37,228 nt of DNA from Levilactobacillus brevis ATCC 14869 = DSM 20054 (GCF_001433855.1 NZ_AZCP01000005.1:147326-184553); one strand, 5' to 3'; positions 13,341 through 22,609 are shown, counted from the first letter of the stretch. Notes: generated by a model not told the origin, from the sequence alone. Numbers and translations: made by a program.

Positions 13341-14540
13341 ATGAAAGTTCGACAACAATTCTGGCGGTGGCTCGGTTGTTTGGTACTGATTTGGGCCATC
13401 TTTATTGGTTGGTCAGGAACAGCGCATGCGGCAGCACTGAGTAATGGGGTGTACCAGGTTCCCATGAAGATTATTAAGGCCGATAGCAATGCAACTTCAT
13501 CAGCGAATCCGTTTTTCACGGATTCGGCAGTGGCGCGAGTTCAAGATCAACAGACAACGCTCTTGATAACATCTAACGGCGCGCAATATATCAAGTCGAT
13601 GAAAATCAGTGGTCAACCGGTAACTAAGGTCAAGGCGGTTAACCAGCAAACCATTTATCAGGTGAATCTAACTGGTCAGACGAGTCCATTGACAACAACG
13701 TTTAGTTTGACAACGCCGTTGGGGGCGATGAATGAAACGGCCCGGCTAGCATTAGATTGGGAAAAAGCGCAACGACTCAGCACAACAACGACAACGAGTG
13801 AACTATTGGACCAGACAACGACACTGGCTGATACGGCAAAAAGTAGCAGTCAGGCAAGTTCTCAGGACAAGTCTTCGCAGCAGACAACTCCAGCGACAAC
13901 CACGAAGACGAGTACGGCCCAAACGGCTAAAATAGTTAAAGCAACTGCTAAAACCGAATACTGGCGGTATCAAGTGCTACAGGGAACGAAAATGAAGAAG
14001 TCCGAAGCGGATCAATACTATACGGATCTTGCTAAGGTTACCCCAACTAAGCAAGGCTATCGCGTGACACTGACAGTCAAGTATGCCAAGTCATTAAAGT
14101 TAGGGAGTCGGGCAGTTGTGCCTGAATCAATCAATCGAATGGCACCGCAGCAAGTAAGCTATGGTCAAACGGCTAAGGCATATACCATGCAGTATAGTTT
14201 TATGGTCGCTAATCGACAAGACTTAGCCAGTCAATTGATACCCGGAAAGATTCACGTGACGGTGCCGGTTATGTCGATTAGTGAAACCTTTCCGATTCGC
14301 TTCCGATTTGCCAGCAGTGGATCAGCAGATCAGACTCAGGCGGCAACCGTTGCTGCATTGCCGAAAACCACTGAACAGGCAACTACAGCAACAGCGCCAT
14401 CTACTACGCACCATGCTGCAGCTAAGGCAACGTTGCCAAAGACGGGTGAACAGCAGTCGTCATGGTCGATGTTGGGTTGGTTGGGACTCATCGCTTGTGG
14501 TTATGTATTAGGGGGGAAACAACGTGAAGCAGCAGATTAA
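13341..14540 (+). CDS. Wall-anchored protein with two NEAT domains and LPKTG motif
   Basis: A 399-residue surface protein for haem capture. It has a signal peptide (1-31, ending AHAAA), NEAT 1 (about 33-140), a Ser/Thr/Gln linker, NEAT 2 (about 200-325), and a C-terminal LPKTG at 365-369 followed by a membrane segment and a short charged tail, the sortase A anchor. A second LPKTT at 340-344 precedes it. Both NEAT domains lack the YxxxY pair: the strands read GAMNETARLALDW and VPVMSISETFPIRF. The ATG at 13341 is chosen because GGGGAG sits 8 nt upstream; an in-frame TTG at 13299 lies in the terminator tail. The end overlaps the next gene by 17 nt. Confidence 0.82.
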   Translation: MKVRQQFWRWLGCLVLIWAIFIGWSGTAHAAALSNGVYQVPMKIIKADSNATSSANPFFTDSAVARVQDQQTTLLITSNGAQYIKSMKISGQPVTKVKAVNQQTIYQVNLTGQTSPLTTTFSLTTPLGAMNETARLALDWEKAQRLSTTTTTSELLDQTTTLADTAKSSSQASSQDKSSQQTTPATTTKTSTAQTAKIVKATAKTEYWRYQVLQGTKMKKSEADQYYTDLAKVTPTKQGYRVTLTVKYAKSLKLGSRAVVPESINRMAPQQVSYGQTAKAYTMQYSFMVANRQDLASQLIPGKIHVTVPVMSISETFPIRFRFASSGSADQTQAATVAALPKTTEQATTATAPSTTHHAAAKATLPKTGEQQSSWSMLGWLGLIACGYVLGGKQREAAD

Positions 14541-15294
14541 GAATTGGCTATGTGTCGGATTATTTGCGCTCTTATTTTTGTGGTTAATTCCAACCCCGGC
14601 ACACGCGCAATCAATCGATTATGCGGCGTTAAAGTATGGAACCAAGCAAACGTCAATGGCGAGCGGTTACTTCGTTCATCCGGCGACGGTAACGGTGAGA
14701 AATCATGCTTATGTGGTTACGATGGATATTAAGACAGCTAAAAAGCTGACTAATTGGCCGGTCAAGGTGTTGTCAGTTGACGGTCAGGCACCAACCAACG
14801 TGCGCAAGGAAAAGGATTCGGCAGGTAACTCGCATTTATATTATTCATTCACGACGACCAATTTAAAACGGGCGGTTACAGCTAAGCTCGCGATTAATGT
14901 GCCGGATGTATACCGCGCTAAGCATTTGATTACTTTTAAATTTCAAACAGCCCATCTGCCGGCACTAACCCAAGCAAAAACGGCAACAACGGCGAAAAAA
15001 GTACCAGCAGTCAAGACATCAAAAAAGACGAACACATCAACTGCCAGTTCAACGTCAGCGGTCAAACCAACCAAGTCGGTTCACCACCAGTCAAAGTCTA
15101 AGGAGCAACCGACAACGTCATCAAGTTCGTCAAGTCATCAGCCAAGTGCGAAGACCTTAGCCAACCAGCAGTCCGCAACTAATGCGGATCGAGTTCCCCA
15201 ACAGAGCACGCATTGGGGCCGGTTAATTGCTGGTATCGTAGCGATTTTGGTTGTTGTCGGTGGCGGTAGCTGGTGGTATGTTGGCCGACATTAG
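14524..15294 (+). CDS. Membrane-anchored NEAT-domain protein
   Basis: Starts at GTG with AGGGGGG upstream and overlaps the previous gene, so it is translationally coupled. The 256 residues hold a signal peptide (1-28, PAHAQ), one NEAT domain (about 30-143), a long Ser/Thr/Lys linker and a C-terminal membrane helix (about 233-251). There is no sortase motif. The placement resembles IsdC-type relays that hand haem from the wall to the membrane transporter. The ligand strand reads VYRAKHLITFKF, giving Tyr and His where classical domains have Tyr and Tyr. It is the only NEAT domain here that keeps the first tyrosine, so it is the best candidate for strong haem binding. Confidence 0.8.
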   Translation: MKQQIKNWLCVGLFALLFLWLIPTPAHAQSIDYAALKYGTKQTSMASGYFVHPATVTVRNHAYVVTMDIKTAKKLTNWPVKVLSVDGQAPTNVRKEKDSAGNSHLYYSFTTTNLKRAVTAKLAINVPDVYRAKHLITFKFQTAHLPALTQAKTATTAKKVPAVKTSKKTNTSTASSTSAVKPTKSVHHQSKSKEQPTTSSSSSSHQPSAKTLANQQSATNADRVPQQSTHWGRLIAGIVAILVVVGGGSWWYVGRH

Positions 15295-15306
15295 GAGGAA
15301 AAGCAA

Positions 15307-16200
15307 ATGCGAAATCCTAGAAAAATTGGCTTAATAACACTGGCTGTGCTCGTACTCTGTGGAATAATTGGCGGTGGTCTGGCTTGGCGTCAGCAATATC
15401 GACAACAGACCCAGCCACGGATTGTGGCCACGACCTATGCCATCGTGCAAATTGCGGTCAAACTTCATTTACCGTTAGTGGGCGTTCCGACGACGGCTAA
15501 TACGATGCCCAAACAGTATCAGCATGTCACTAAGGTTGGTAGCCCAATGAATCCCAGCGTAGAGAAGATTGCAGCGCTGAAACCGACCGTGGTGTATTCG
15601 GTGACCACGTTGGATGATCAGTTTGGTGCAGCCTTTAAGGCCCAACACGTTACGCCGCACTTTTTAGATTTGACGAGTGTTGGTCATTTGCAGACAACGC
15701 TGACACAGTTGGGACAACGGTACCAGCGCCAGTCGGCTGCAGCTAAACAAAATCGGTTGATTAATCAGGCAAAACAACGGGTCAAGCAACGGGCGCAACG
15801 ACAAAAAGCACCACGGGTATTAGTCCTCATGGGCTTGCCGGGTGCCAGTTATATGATTGCTACCAATCGGTCCTATGTGGGTGATTTGGTCCGATTAGCC
15901 GGTGGTCAAAATGTGTTTACGAGTCAGCATCAAGAATACCAGCAACCAAACGACGAAGCCATTCAAAAGGCTAATCCACAGGTAATTTTACGTTTGGCCC
16001 ATGCCATGCCAACCATGGTGACCAAGCAATTCAACCAGGAATTTAAGTCTAATCGGATGTGGTCGAAAACGGCGGCGGTTAAACACCACCGTGTCTATGA
16101 TCTAACGGAACCGACATTTGATGCGACGGCCAATATGCAAGTTGTCGCAGCGCTTAATCAGGTGAGTCGTTGGCTCTATCCCCAGGAGGTGCCAGCATGA
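15307..16200 (+). CDS. IsdE-like haem ABC transporter substrate-binding protein
   Basis: Receives haem at the outer membrane face and delivers it to the permease. The 297 residues have an N-terminal hydrophobic segment (7-27) and a two-lobe class III binding-protein fold. Two sequences recall the axial ligands of staphylococcal IsdE: GSPMNPSVEKI with Met81 and RLAHAMP with His232. This supports haem rather than a siderophore as substrate. The signal region contains LVLCGII, which does not fit a lipobox well, so it may be held by an uncleaved helix instead of a lipid. AGGAGG precedes the ATG, and the stop overlaps the permease start as ATGA. Confidence 0.88.
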   Translation: MRNPRKIGLITLAVLVLCGIIGGGLAWRQQYRQQTQPRIVATTYAIVQIAVKLHLPLVGVPTTANTMPKQYQHVTKVGSPMNPSVEKIAALKPTVVYSVTTLDDQFGAAFKAQHVTPHFLDLTSVGHLQTTLTQLGQRYQRQSAAAKQNRLINQAKQRVKQRAQRQKAPRVLVLMGLPGASYMIATNRSYVGDLVRLAGGQNVFTSQHQEYQQPNDEAIQKANPQVILRLAHAMPTMVTKQFNQEFKSNRMWSKTAAVKHHRVYDLTEPTFDATANMQVVAALNQVSRWLYPQEVPA

Positions 16201-17165
16201 AGCAACATGCGGGCTGGTGGTATACCGGAATCTTAGGCTTACTGCTGGTGACGATTGTACTAGCGATGATGGTTGGCACCACCTGGCTGGGCATTGCGCA
16301 GATTTTCCGCGCCGTGACACGACCGGCAAGTTCAGATTTTACGACCGTGTTTACATTACGGGTGCCACGAATTCTAAGCAGTCTAATTTGTGGTGGAAGT
16401 TTAGCAGTCGCCGGGGCCCTGTTTCAAGCGGTTTTTCGTAACCCAATTGCCGATCCCAGTATTTTAGGGGTGAGTGCGGCAGCTAATTTTTTCAAATTAG
16501 GGGGCGCACTGTTGTTGCCCGCCATGTGGGGCCGCAATTGGTTCTTCGCTCTGGGGGGCGGCTTAGTCGCCTTGGCCATTTTAACCAGTGGCCGCGCATT
16601 AGCTGATCCCTACCGCTTAATTATTGTTGGGGTCGCTTTGGATGCGACCTTTGTGGGCTTGCAACAGTTACTCAGTAGCGGGGCGACGCAAATCAGCTCC
16701 AGTACGTTTAATGGTATGACGTGGTCAGAGACTACCGTGCTCTTGATTTTGGGGGTTATTGGACTGATAGGGGCCTTGTTGATTGCACCTTGGGCCAATT
16801 ACCTAAAGTTGACTGATATGGCACTGAGCCACGTTGGTGTGCCCGTCAGCGTTATTCGTTGGAGTCTGCTGCTATTAGGCATGTATTTGGCGGTTAGTGT
16901 TACCGCAGTCGTGGGCGCGATTCCCTTTGTCGGAATCGTCGTCCCCAATATTGCGCGACGCTTAGTCGGACATGATTATCAGACGGTCTTGCCGTTTTCA
17001 ATGTTGGCGGGCGCTTGGCTGATGTTAGCAGCAGATACATTGGGACGAACGGTTATTAGTCCCAGCGAGATCTCGGCAGCGACGATGATGGCGATTATCG
17101 GTGGGCCGTTTGTGATTTTGTTACTACAACGGGGGCGAGGGTTTTATGGAATGTCGACACGTTAG
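16197..17165 (+). CDS. FecCD-family haem/iron ABC transporter permease
   Basis: An integral membrane permease of 322 residues with about nine or ten membrane helices. It has the family motifs GGSLAVAGALFQAVFRNPIADPS near the N-terminus and GAIPFVGIVVPNIARRLVG in the ATPase-coupling region. The ATG at 16197 overlaps the upstream stop codon and has CAGGAGGT well placed. A longer frame from 16170 lacks a ribosome binding site. It should form a homodimer with two copies of the ATPase encoded next. The substrate, probably haem, is inferred from the NEAT and IsdE-like neighbours. Confidence 0.9.
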   Translation: MKQHAGWWYTGILGLLLVTIVLAMMVGTTWLGIAQIFRAVTRPASSDFTTVFTLRVPRILSSLICGGSLAVAGALFQAVFRNPIADPSILGVSAAANFFKLGGALLLPAMWGRNWFFALGGGLVALAILTSGRALADPYRLIIVGVALDATFVGLQQLLSSGATQISSSTFNGMTWSETTVLLILGVIGLIGALLIAPWANYLKLTDMALSHVGVPVSVIRWSLLLLGMYLAVSVTAVVGAIPFVGIVVPNIARRLVGHDYQTVLPFSMLAGAWLMLAADTLGRTVISPSEISAATMMAIIGGPFVILLLQRGRGFYGMSTR

Positions 17166-17904
17166 TTATCATTATCCACGACAAAAAAGTGGCCTCACTG
17201 CATTATCTGGCGAATTACCGACTGGAAAAATCACCACGATCATTGGCCCGAATGGAGCAGGAAAGTCAACGCTATTACAACTGTTGGCAAGACAATTGTT
17301 GCCCCAATCTGGGGAGATTCGTTTGGCCGACCAACCGCTGACTCATTGGACCACCAAGCAGCTGGCCCAACGAGTGGCAATGGTCACCCAACATCATCAG
17401 CTATATGATGAGTTGATGGTTCAGGAGGTTGTTGCCATGGGACGGTTACCATATCATAACTTATGGCAAACGGTGCCGTTTCATGAGGTGCAGCCTTATT
17501 TGGCGCAAACGGGGTTACTTGCTTTAGCCGATCAGTTCATGCAAGATTTGTCAGGTGGTCAACAGCAACGTGCGTGGCTAGCCGCAGCTCTGGCTCAGGA
17601 ACCGGCCGTTTTGCTGCTGGACGAACCGACCACGTACTTAGATGTACACTATCAGCAGACCCTGATGACGCAGTTGCAATCGTTGGCGGCTAAGGGCATG
17701 ACGGTTGTTCAGGTGCTACATGACATCAATCAAGCTTTTCAGGTGAGTGATTGGCTGTGGTTATTGAATGATGGTCGTTTGGCCGCCAGTGGAACTCCGG
17801 CCCAATTGCGTGATCCACAACTGCTGGAACGGGTGTTTAATACCACTGTGGAAGTGGTCACGGTGCCGCGATTTGGTCCTTATATCGTGCAATTGCCCAA
17901 TTAG
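17146..17904 (+). CDS. FecE-like ABC transporter ATP-binding protein
   Basis: Powers the haem permease. The 252 residues include Walker A GPNGAGKST (34-42), signature LSGGQ (135-139), Walker B LLLDE (156-160) and the switch His in VLHDINQ. The start overlaps the permease end by 20 nt, so the two are cotranslated. It is the last gene of the locus and ends at a bidirectional terminator. No haem-degrading enzyme (IsdG/HmuO type) or sortase B gene follows, which differs from pathogen isd loci. Lactobacilli can use haem directly for cytochrome bd respiration, so import without degradation would make sense. Confidence 0.92.
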   Translation: MECRHVSYHYPRQKSGLTALSGELPTGKITTIIGPNGAGKSTLLQLLARQLLPQSGEIRLADQPLTHWTTKQLAQRVAMVTQHHQLYDELMVQEVVAMGRLPYHNLWQTVPFHEVQPYLAQTGLLALADQFMQDLSGGQQQRAWLAAALAQEPAVLLLDEPTTYLDVHYQQTLMTQLQSLAAKGMTVVQVLHDINQAFQVSDWLWLLNDGRLAASGTPAQLRDPQLLERVFNTTVEVVTVPRFGPYIVQLPN

Positions 17905-17919
17905 ATTATGTGAAATTTT

Positions 17920-17968
17920 AAAAAATGAGCACCCGCGAAACGAAAGGTTCCGTAGATGCTCATTTTTT
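17920..17968. terminator. Bidirectional terminator between the haem and polyphosphate loci
   Basis: AAAAAATGAGCA pairs with TGCTCATTTTTT, with A-runs on one side and T-runs on the other, between convergent genes. Confidence 0.85.
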
Positions 17969-17974
17969 AGTTGA

Positions 17975-18910
17975 TCAATGACTCTCCGCCTTGATTTGAT
18001 TGATTCGTTCAAATAAAATACCATCGCGTAAGCCGGCGTTGGAAAAAGTAATTAACTGTGAATCAAGTAGGCGCATTAGCAGGGCAACCGGGACTAAGCC
18101 ACCGACGATAATGTCCGCTCGGTCCTTGGAAAGCCCCGGTACCTTTTTTCGTTCAGCCAGGTTGAGACCAAGTAGTTGCGTTAAGGTGTTATAGACATCG
18201 GTGGCAGTTAATTTGTAACCATGGATATCTTCCACATTTAAGAAGTTTTTCTTACGGCGATTAATTTTAGCCAATGTTCGATTGGCACCGCCTAAACCAA
18301 TGATCGGTAAGTTGGTCGCTTCACGTAACCACCAAACGTCGTTGAAGACGTTGTTAACAAACGTCATGGCGGAGAAAAGCGAGTCGGCTTGAATCCGGTC
18401 ATTTTCTAAATAAGCTTGAGATAGCGTGACAGATCCTAGGGGGATTGATACAACGTGTTTCATCTGGCGATTCTGAACCAAGATGAGTTCGGAAGATGCG
18501 CCCCCAGTATCGACCAGTAAGCCGTTGACGATCGGGAGTGTATGGATAACACCCAGATAGTCGTAGCGCGCCTCTGTTGCGCCAGAGATCACCTTAAACG
18601 TCAATCCCAGCTGATCTTTAACCTGCTTGAGAAATTGCTTTTGGTTCGTGGCTTGGCGAACGGCTGCTGTAGCCACAGCCACAATGCGGGGATGATCGAG
18701 CTTATCATAGATGGCCTTAAACTCACTTAACGCCGCTAGTGTCCGGTCTATAGCCGCGGGTTGTAACTGCTGATCAACGCCCATATTTTCTGATAGACGG
18801 ACGTAACGTTTTTCAGCCGCTAAGGTATGGTGATCGCCGGTATCATCAAGTTTACTGATGGTCATCCGGACAGAATTGGATCCAAGATCAATGACGACTA
18901 AAGTTTCCAT
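17975..18910 (-). CDS. ppx: Ppx/GppA family exopolyphosphatase
   Basis: Removes terminal phosphate from polyphosphate, or converts pppGpp to ppGpp. The 311 residues show the ASKHA fold motifs VIDLGSNSVRM at the N-terminus and LLVDTGGASSEL in the middle, plus GLGGANRTL. The ATG at 18910 is chosen: it is one base after the ppk stop codon. A TTG at 18931 in the same frame would overlap ppk and is less likely. Last gene of the five-gene operon. The start is translationally coupled to ppk, so synthesis and breakdown are linked. Which of the two substrates dominates cannot be told from sequence. Confidence 0.9.
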   Translation of the reverse strand: METLVVIDLGSNSVRMTISKLDDTGDHHTLAAEKRYVRLSENMGVDQQLQPAAIDRTLAALSEFKAIYDKLDHPRIVAVATAAVRQATNQKQFLKQVKDQLGLTFKVISGATEARYDYLGVIHTLPIVNGLLVDTGGASSELILVQNRQMKHVVSIPLGSVTLSQAYLENDRIQADSLFSAMTFVNNVFNDVWWLREATNLPIIGLGGANRTLAKINRRKKNFLNVEDIHGYKLTATDVYNTLTQLLGLNLAERKKVPGLSKDRADIIVGGLVPVALLMRLLDSQLITFSNAGLRDGILFERINQIKAESH

Positions 18911-18911
18911 A

Positions 18912-21074
18912 TTATTCAGGACTCCGATCAATTGGGGATTGTGGTTGATTCTTAGGGCTTAGCATTGGTTTAAATTGATGTGTGCCAGATTGATTAGTGG
19001 CTGTTGGCTTAGCTGCTAAACGCTGCTTAGTTGCTTCTGCCATGAACGTGGCTTGAGCATCGAGGGCGTCCAGTCCCCGTCGATCAACACGAGTGAAGGT
19101 CCGGTCAGCGAGCAAGACCCGGGTCTTCACATTATCTTGCCATAGGGTATCAAAGATGGCAAAGACCCGCTGACGTAAATCAGCCTGTAGAATCGGGAAG
19201 AGTAATTCTACTCGGCGGTTAAGGTTACGTGTCATGAGGTCCGCACTAGACAAGTGGACTTGGGGATCACCGGCATTAGCGAAGGCATAAATACGGCTAT
19301 GTTCCAAATAACGACCGACGATAGAGTGGACTTCAATGTGGTCGCTGACTTTAGGAATCCCGACGTTTAAACAGCAAATCCCGCGGACAATCAGTTTGAC
19401 ATGAACGCCAGCGTGTGACGCTTCGTAAAGCTTCGCAATCATGGCTGAGTCTGATAGGGAGTTCATCTTCATTTCAATCCAGGCGGGTTGACCAGCTTTA
19501 GCGTTAGTAATTTCCTGATCAATTTTAGCAGTGATAAAATGCCGGATACCATCAGGAGACATGTGGAGCTGGTGAAAGTAGGGCGGTTCCGAATAGCCGG
19601 ATAGCATATTAAAGATATTTGAGGCGTCGATGCCCATGTCCGTATTGGTTGTCATGAGCCCCATGTCTGTGTAGAAATGGGCCGTAACATCATTGTAATT
19701 ACCAGTGCCCATATGCATGTAGCGACGAATTCCATCAGCTTCGCGACGAACGATAAGGGCTAACTTACAGTGGGTCTTAAGGCCAATGAGACCGTAGATA
19801 ACGTGGCAGCCCATCTTTTCAAGTTGCTGGGCCCAGTGGACATTATTTTCTTCGTCAAAGCGGGCCTTGACCTCCACGAGAACAGTGACTTGTTTGCCGT
19901 TTTGAGCTGCCCGCCCAAGGTACTTAATAATCGGTGAGTTAGACGAAACCCGATAGAGTGTCATCTTAATGGCGAGCACATCATCATCTGCTGCTGCCTG
20001 GCGAATCAATTCGGTAACGGCGCCAAACGTGTCGTAGGGATGGTGGACCAACACATCATGTTGGCGAATGGTTTTAAACACATCGTCGTCAGGCGTGAAA
20101 CCCGGCGTGCGATTGGCGGTGAATGGCGCGTAACGTTCGTCATCGTGATCGCTAATCTGCTTGGTCAGTTGACTCAGAAAGGTGAGATCGATGGGTCCGC
20201 TGATTTCGTAAACGGCATAGTCTGCCACGTTAAGTGCGTTGACGAGTCGCCGTCGAAGCGCTGGGCTGATACCATTTTCCACTTCGAGGCGAACCGCGCC
20301 GCCGTGTTCTCGTCGTTTAAGCTGCTGTTCAACTTCCTTTAGTAGGTCAGAGGTATCTTCTTCCGCAACATCAAGATCCATATCGCGGATAACCCGATAA
20401 GTGGTGGCTTCCTTGACTTGGTAGCCGATGAAGAGATTGCCAATAAAGGTTTTAATCACATCTTCTAACATCATGAAGTCGTTAGGAGCACCAGGTAAGC
20501 GCACCGTTCGTGGGAAAATATCGGGGACTTGAACTGTTGCGAAGCGTTTATCTTTTTTATCGCCATCCTTATAAAGACGCAGGGCGATGTTCAATGTGTT
20601 ATTGCCGATAAACGGGAATGGTCGGGAGCTGTCGACGGCCATCGGGGTCAAAGCGGGCGACAGTTCGTCGTTGAAATACTTTTCAATAAATCGTGCTTGC
20701 TGTGGTGTCAGGTCTTGGGGTGTCAAAACGTGTACGTCTAAATTGCCAAGTGCTGGTAACAACATACGATTTAATGTGGAATACTGTTTGATGACTTGGT
20801 CATGTGCTTTAGCATTGACCGCCAGTAATTGGTCCTTAGCGGTCATGCCTGAAGCATCGGGTTTGGGATAATTGACAGCGGCAAGCTTGGATAGGGATGC
20901 CACCCGGACCATAAAGAATTCATCAACGTTGCTTTGGGTGATTCCCAAGAAGCGGACGCGTTCGAGTAACGGATTAGTTTTGTCCCGAGCTTCTTCCAAA
21001 ACACGATCGTTAAAGTCTAGCCAGCTCAATTCGCGGTTGGTATAGTACTGCGGGAGTGTGAAGTCGAGTGTCAT
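18912..21074 (-). CDS. ppk: Polyphosphate kinase 1
   Basis: Polymerises the gamma phosphate of ATP into inorganic polyphosphate. The 720 residues match PPK1 and cover the N, head and two catalytic domains. Seen are YYTNRELSWLDFNDRVLEEA, the autophosphorylated His in LKTHCKLALI, HMGTGNYND, and LEHSRIYAF in the second phospholipase D-like domain. The start overlaps the upstream ppx stop by 4 nt (ATGA), and the stop is one base before the second ppx. In lactobacilli polyphosphate is tied to stress tolerance and manganese storage; that role here is inferred. Confidence 0.97.
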   Translation of the reverse strand: MTLDFTLPQYYTNRELSWLDFNDRVLEEARDKTNPLLERVRFLGITQSNVDEFFMVRVASLSKLAAVNYPKPDASGMTAKDQLLAVNAKAHDQVIKQYSTLNRMLLPALGNLDVHVLTPQDLTPQQARFIEKYFNDELSPALTPMAVDSSRPFPFIGNNTLNIALRLYKDGDKKDKRFATVQVPDIFPRTVRLPGAPNDFMMLEDVIKTFIGNLFIGYQVKEATTYRVIRDMDLDVAEEDTSDLLKEVEQQLKRREHGGAVRLEVENGISPALRRRLVNALNVADYAVYEISGPIDLTFLSQLTKQISDHDDERYAPFTANRTPGFTPDDDVFKTIRQHDVLVHHPYDTFGAVTELIRQAAADDDVLAIKMTLYRVSSNSPIIKYLGRAAQNGKQVTVLVEVKARFDEENNVHWAQQLEKMGCHVIYGLIGLKTHCKLALIVRREADGIRRYMHMGTGNYNDVTAHFYTDMGLMTTNTDMGIDASNIFNMLSGYSEPPYFHQLHMSPDGIRHFITAKIDQEITNAKAGQPAWIEMKMNSLSDSAMIAKLYEASHAGVHVKLIVRGICCLNVGIPKVSDHIEVHSIVGRYLEHSRIYAFANAGDPQVHLSSADLMTRNLNRRVELLFPILQADLRQRVFAIFDTLWQDNVKTRVLLADRTFTRVDRRGLDALDAQATFMAEATKQRLAAKPTATNQSGTHQFKPMLSPKNQPQSPIDRSPE

Positions 21075-22609
21075 TTGTGTAATCTCCTTTGTTTTAGTAC
21101 TGGCTGTAGGCCGAAAACATCCGTAAAGAATTTAGCCTTATAAGTAAAGGCCCAATGAATCAGTGACAGCTCATCATCACTGAAGACCGTGATAATCACG
21201 CGATCGGCACGAACAGATACCGAAATTTTTTGAATCGTTTGCTGGTGGGCATCGTCTAAAGCATCAGCCAACCGTAAGATAGCTGATAATTTGGCGACGA
21301 CTAAGCGTTTATCACTGTCTAATTGTTGAAAATGGGCCAGATCTTCACCAGGGGTCCGAGTGCTGTGATAACGGGAGACCGCGGCGATAATTTGCGTCTC
21401 TTCTTGTGATAGTCCCAGTAAATCGGACTGTTTCAAAACATAATCCGAGTGTAAATAATGCTGGTGGGTATCAATAAATCCCCCAATATCGTGAACAATC
21501 GTCGCCACTTCGAGTAATAAACGGTCACGGGTGGTTAGATGATGTAAAGTTCGTAACTGATCGAATAAATGTAACGCAAAGCGGCGCACCAACTGCATGT
21601 GGTGCGGTTCTACGCGATAGCGTTGCGCTAGATCTTCAGCGGAAGCCAAAATTTGGTTTTCAAAGTGGGCTGTTTTATGATAACCCGCCATAATTGCTTG
21701 ATTGGTCGTTAATCCGTCAATGACGTTGAGGTTAACCAGTTGGATTTTCTCAGCGTGAACGACGGTTAGCAATTTTTTGATTAGCAAAACGACAGGCAAA
21801 ATTAGTTCAACGTTTTCTTCGGTGAGATGAAGCCGTTCCATCAGGTATTGATCGGAAGCGCCGGCAACCTCCCGACTGAACTGATTGAAGTCGTCAAGGG
21901 TCAGTGGGGCACTGATAGCCCCCTGTGGAATGAAGTACGCATTTAGCGGTTCGGCACCAATTAAGATAACCTGATTGGAAACGGTCTGCAAATCGGCCGG
22001 CAAAAATCGATAGAAGTCATCCACTTTACTATTGATGTAGTCATCCAAGACATCGACTGGATTCGGGGCCGTTGTCCGTAAGTCTTGCAAGACTTCTTTA
22101 ATCCGCACGGGTCCTAACTTCATATTGTGAGATGCTACAAGTTGTTCTTGTGCGAAAAAGGAAAGCGTCGTGCTGCCAGAATTTAAGCCGATAATTGCGG
22201 CATGGTGTTTGACCAGATGATGATAATGGTCGAACTTTAAGGCTACGGCTTCATTGCGCACGAAGGACTCCTCGCCCCACGAGAGCCATTCGATGTGTAG
22301 ACCAGTACGAACGTAGAGTTGATCTCGAATAAACTCAGCATTAGGTGCTGAAGATAACGCTTGTGAGCCCCAGAGTTGATAGTGGGTGACGCCATAGTCT
22401 TTAATGATTTGTAAGAAACCACGTAGTGCTTCAGCGGCCTCGGCGACCGTTTCAAAATCGATGTCTTCGTGATTGTAAATATTTTCCCCAATAGCGACGG
22501 TTGATTTGACGCGTTCCACTTGGGTACCAGATTTTAAGTTAACGATGGATAGCTCAATACTTGAGACGTTGACCAGCATTGCGCCAAAATAGTCATCAGC
22601 CATGGTCAT
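21071..22609 (-). CDS. ppx: Exopolyphosphatase with C-terminal HD domain
   Basis: The 512 residues combine an N-terminal actin-like Ppx/GppA region with a C-terminal HD region containing ATIVHDIGGFIDTHQHYLHSDYV, typical of long exopolyphosphatases. The N-terminal motifs are weak: GAMLVNVSS replaces the usual DxGSNS, and GLNSGSTTLSFF replaces the second phosphate loop. The protein may therefore have lowered or regulatory activity, leaving the shorter ppx downstream as the main enzyme. It lies 21 bp after licD and overlaps ppk by 4 nt. Start ATG at 22609, with AAGAGAAAG upstream; a second ATG two codons later is possible. Confidence 0.87.
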   Translation of the reverse strand: MTMADDYFGAMLVNVSSIELSIVNLKSGTQVERVKSTVAIGENIYNHEDIDFETVAEAAEALRGFLQIIKDYGVTHYQLWGSQALSSAPNAEFIRDQLYVRTGLHIEWLSWGEESFVRNEAVALKFDHYHHLVKHHAAIIGLNSGSTTLSFFAQEQLVASHNMKLGPVRIKEVLQDLRTTAPNPVDVLDDYINSKVDDFYRFLPADLQTVSNQVILIGAEPLNAYFIPQGAISAPLTLDDFNQFSREVAGASDQYLMERLHLTEENVELILPVVLLIKKLLTVVHAEKIQLVNLNVIDGLTTNQAIMAGYHKTAHFENQILASAEDLAQRYRVEPHHMQLVRRFALHLFDQLRTLHHLTTRDRLLLEVATIVHDIGGFIDTHQHYLHSDYVLKQSDLLGLSQEETQIIAAVSRYHSTRTPGEDLAHFQQLDSDKRLVVAKLSAILRLADALDDAHQQTIQKISVSVRADRVIITVFSDDELSLIHWAFTYKAKFFTDVFGLQPVLKQRRLHK

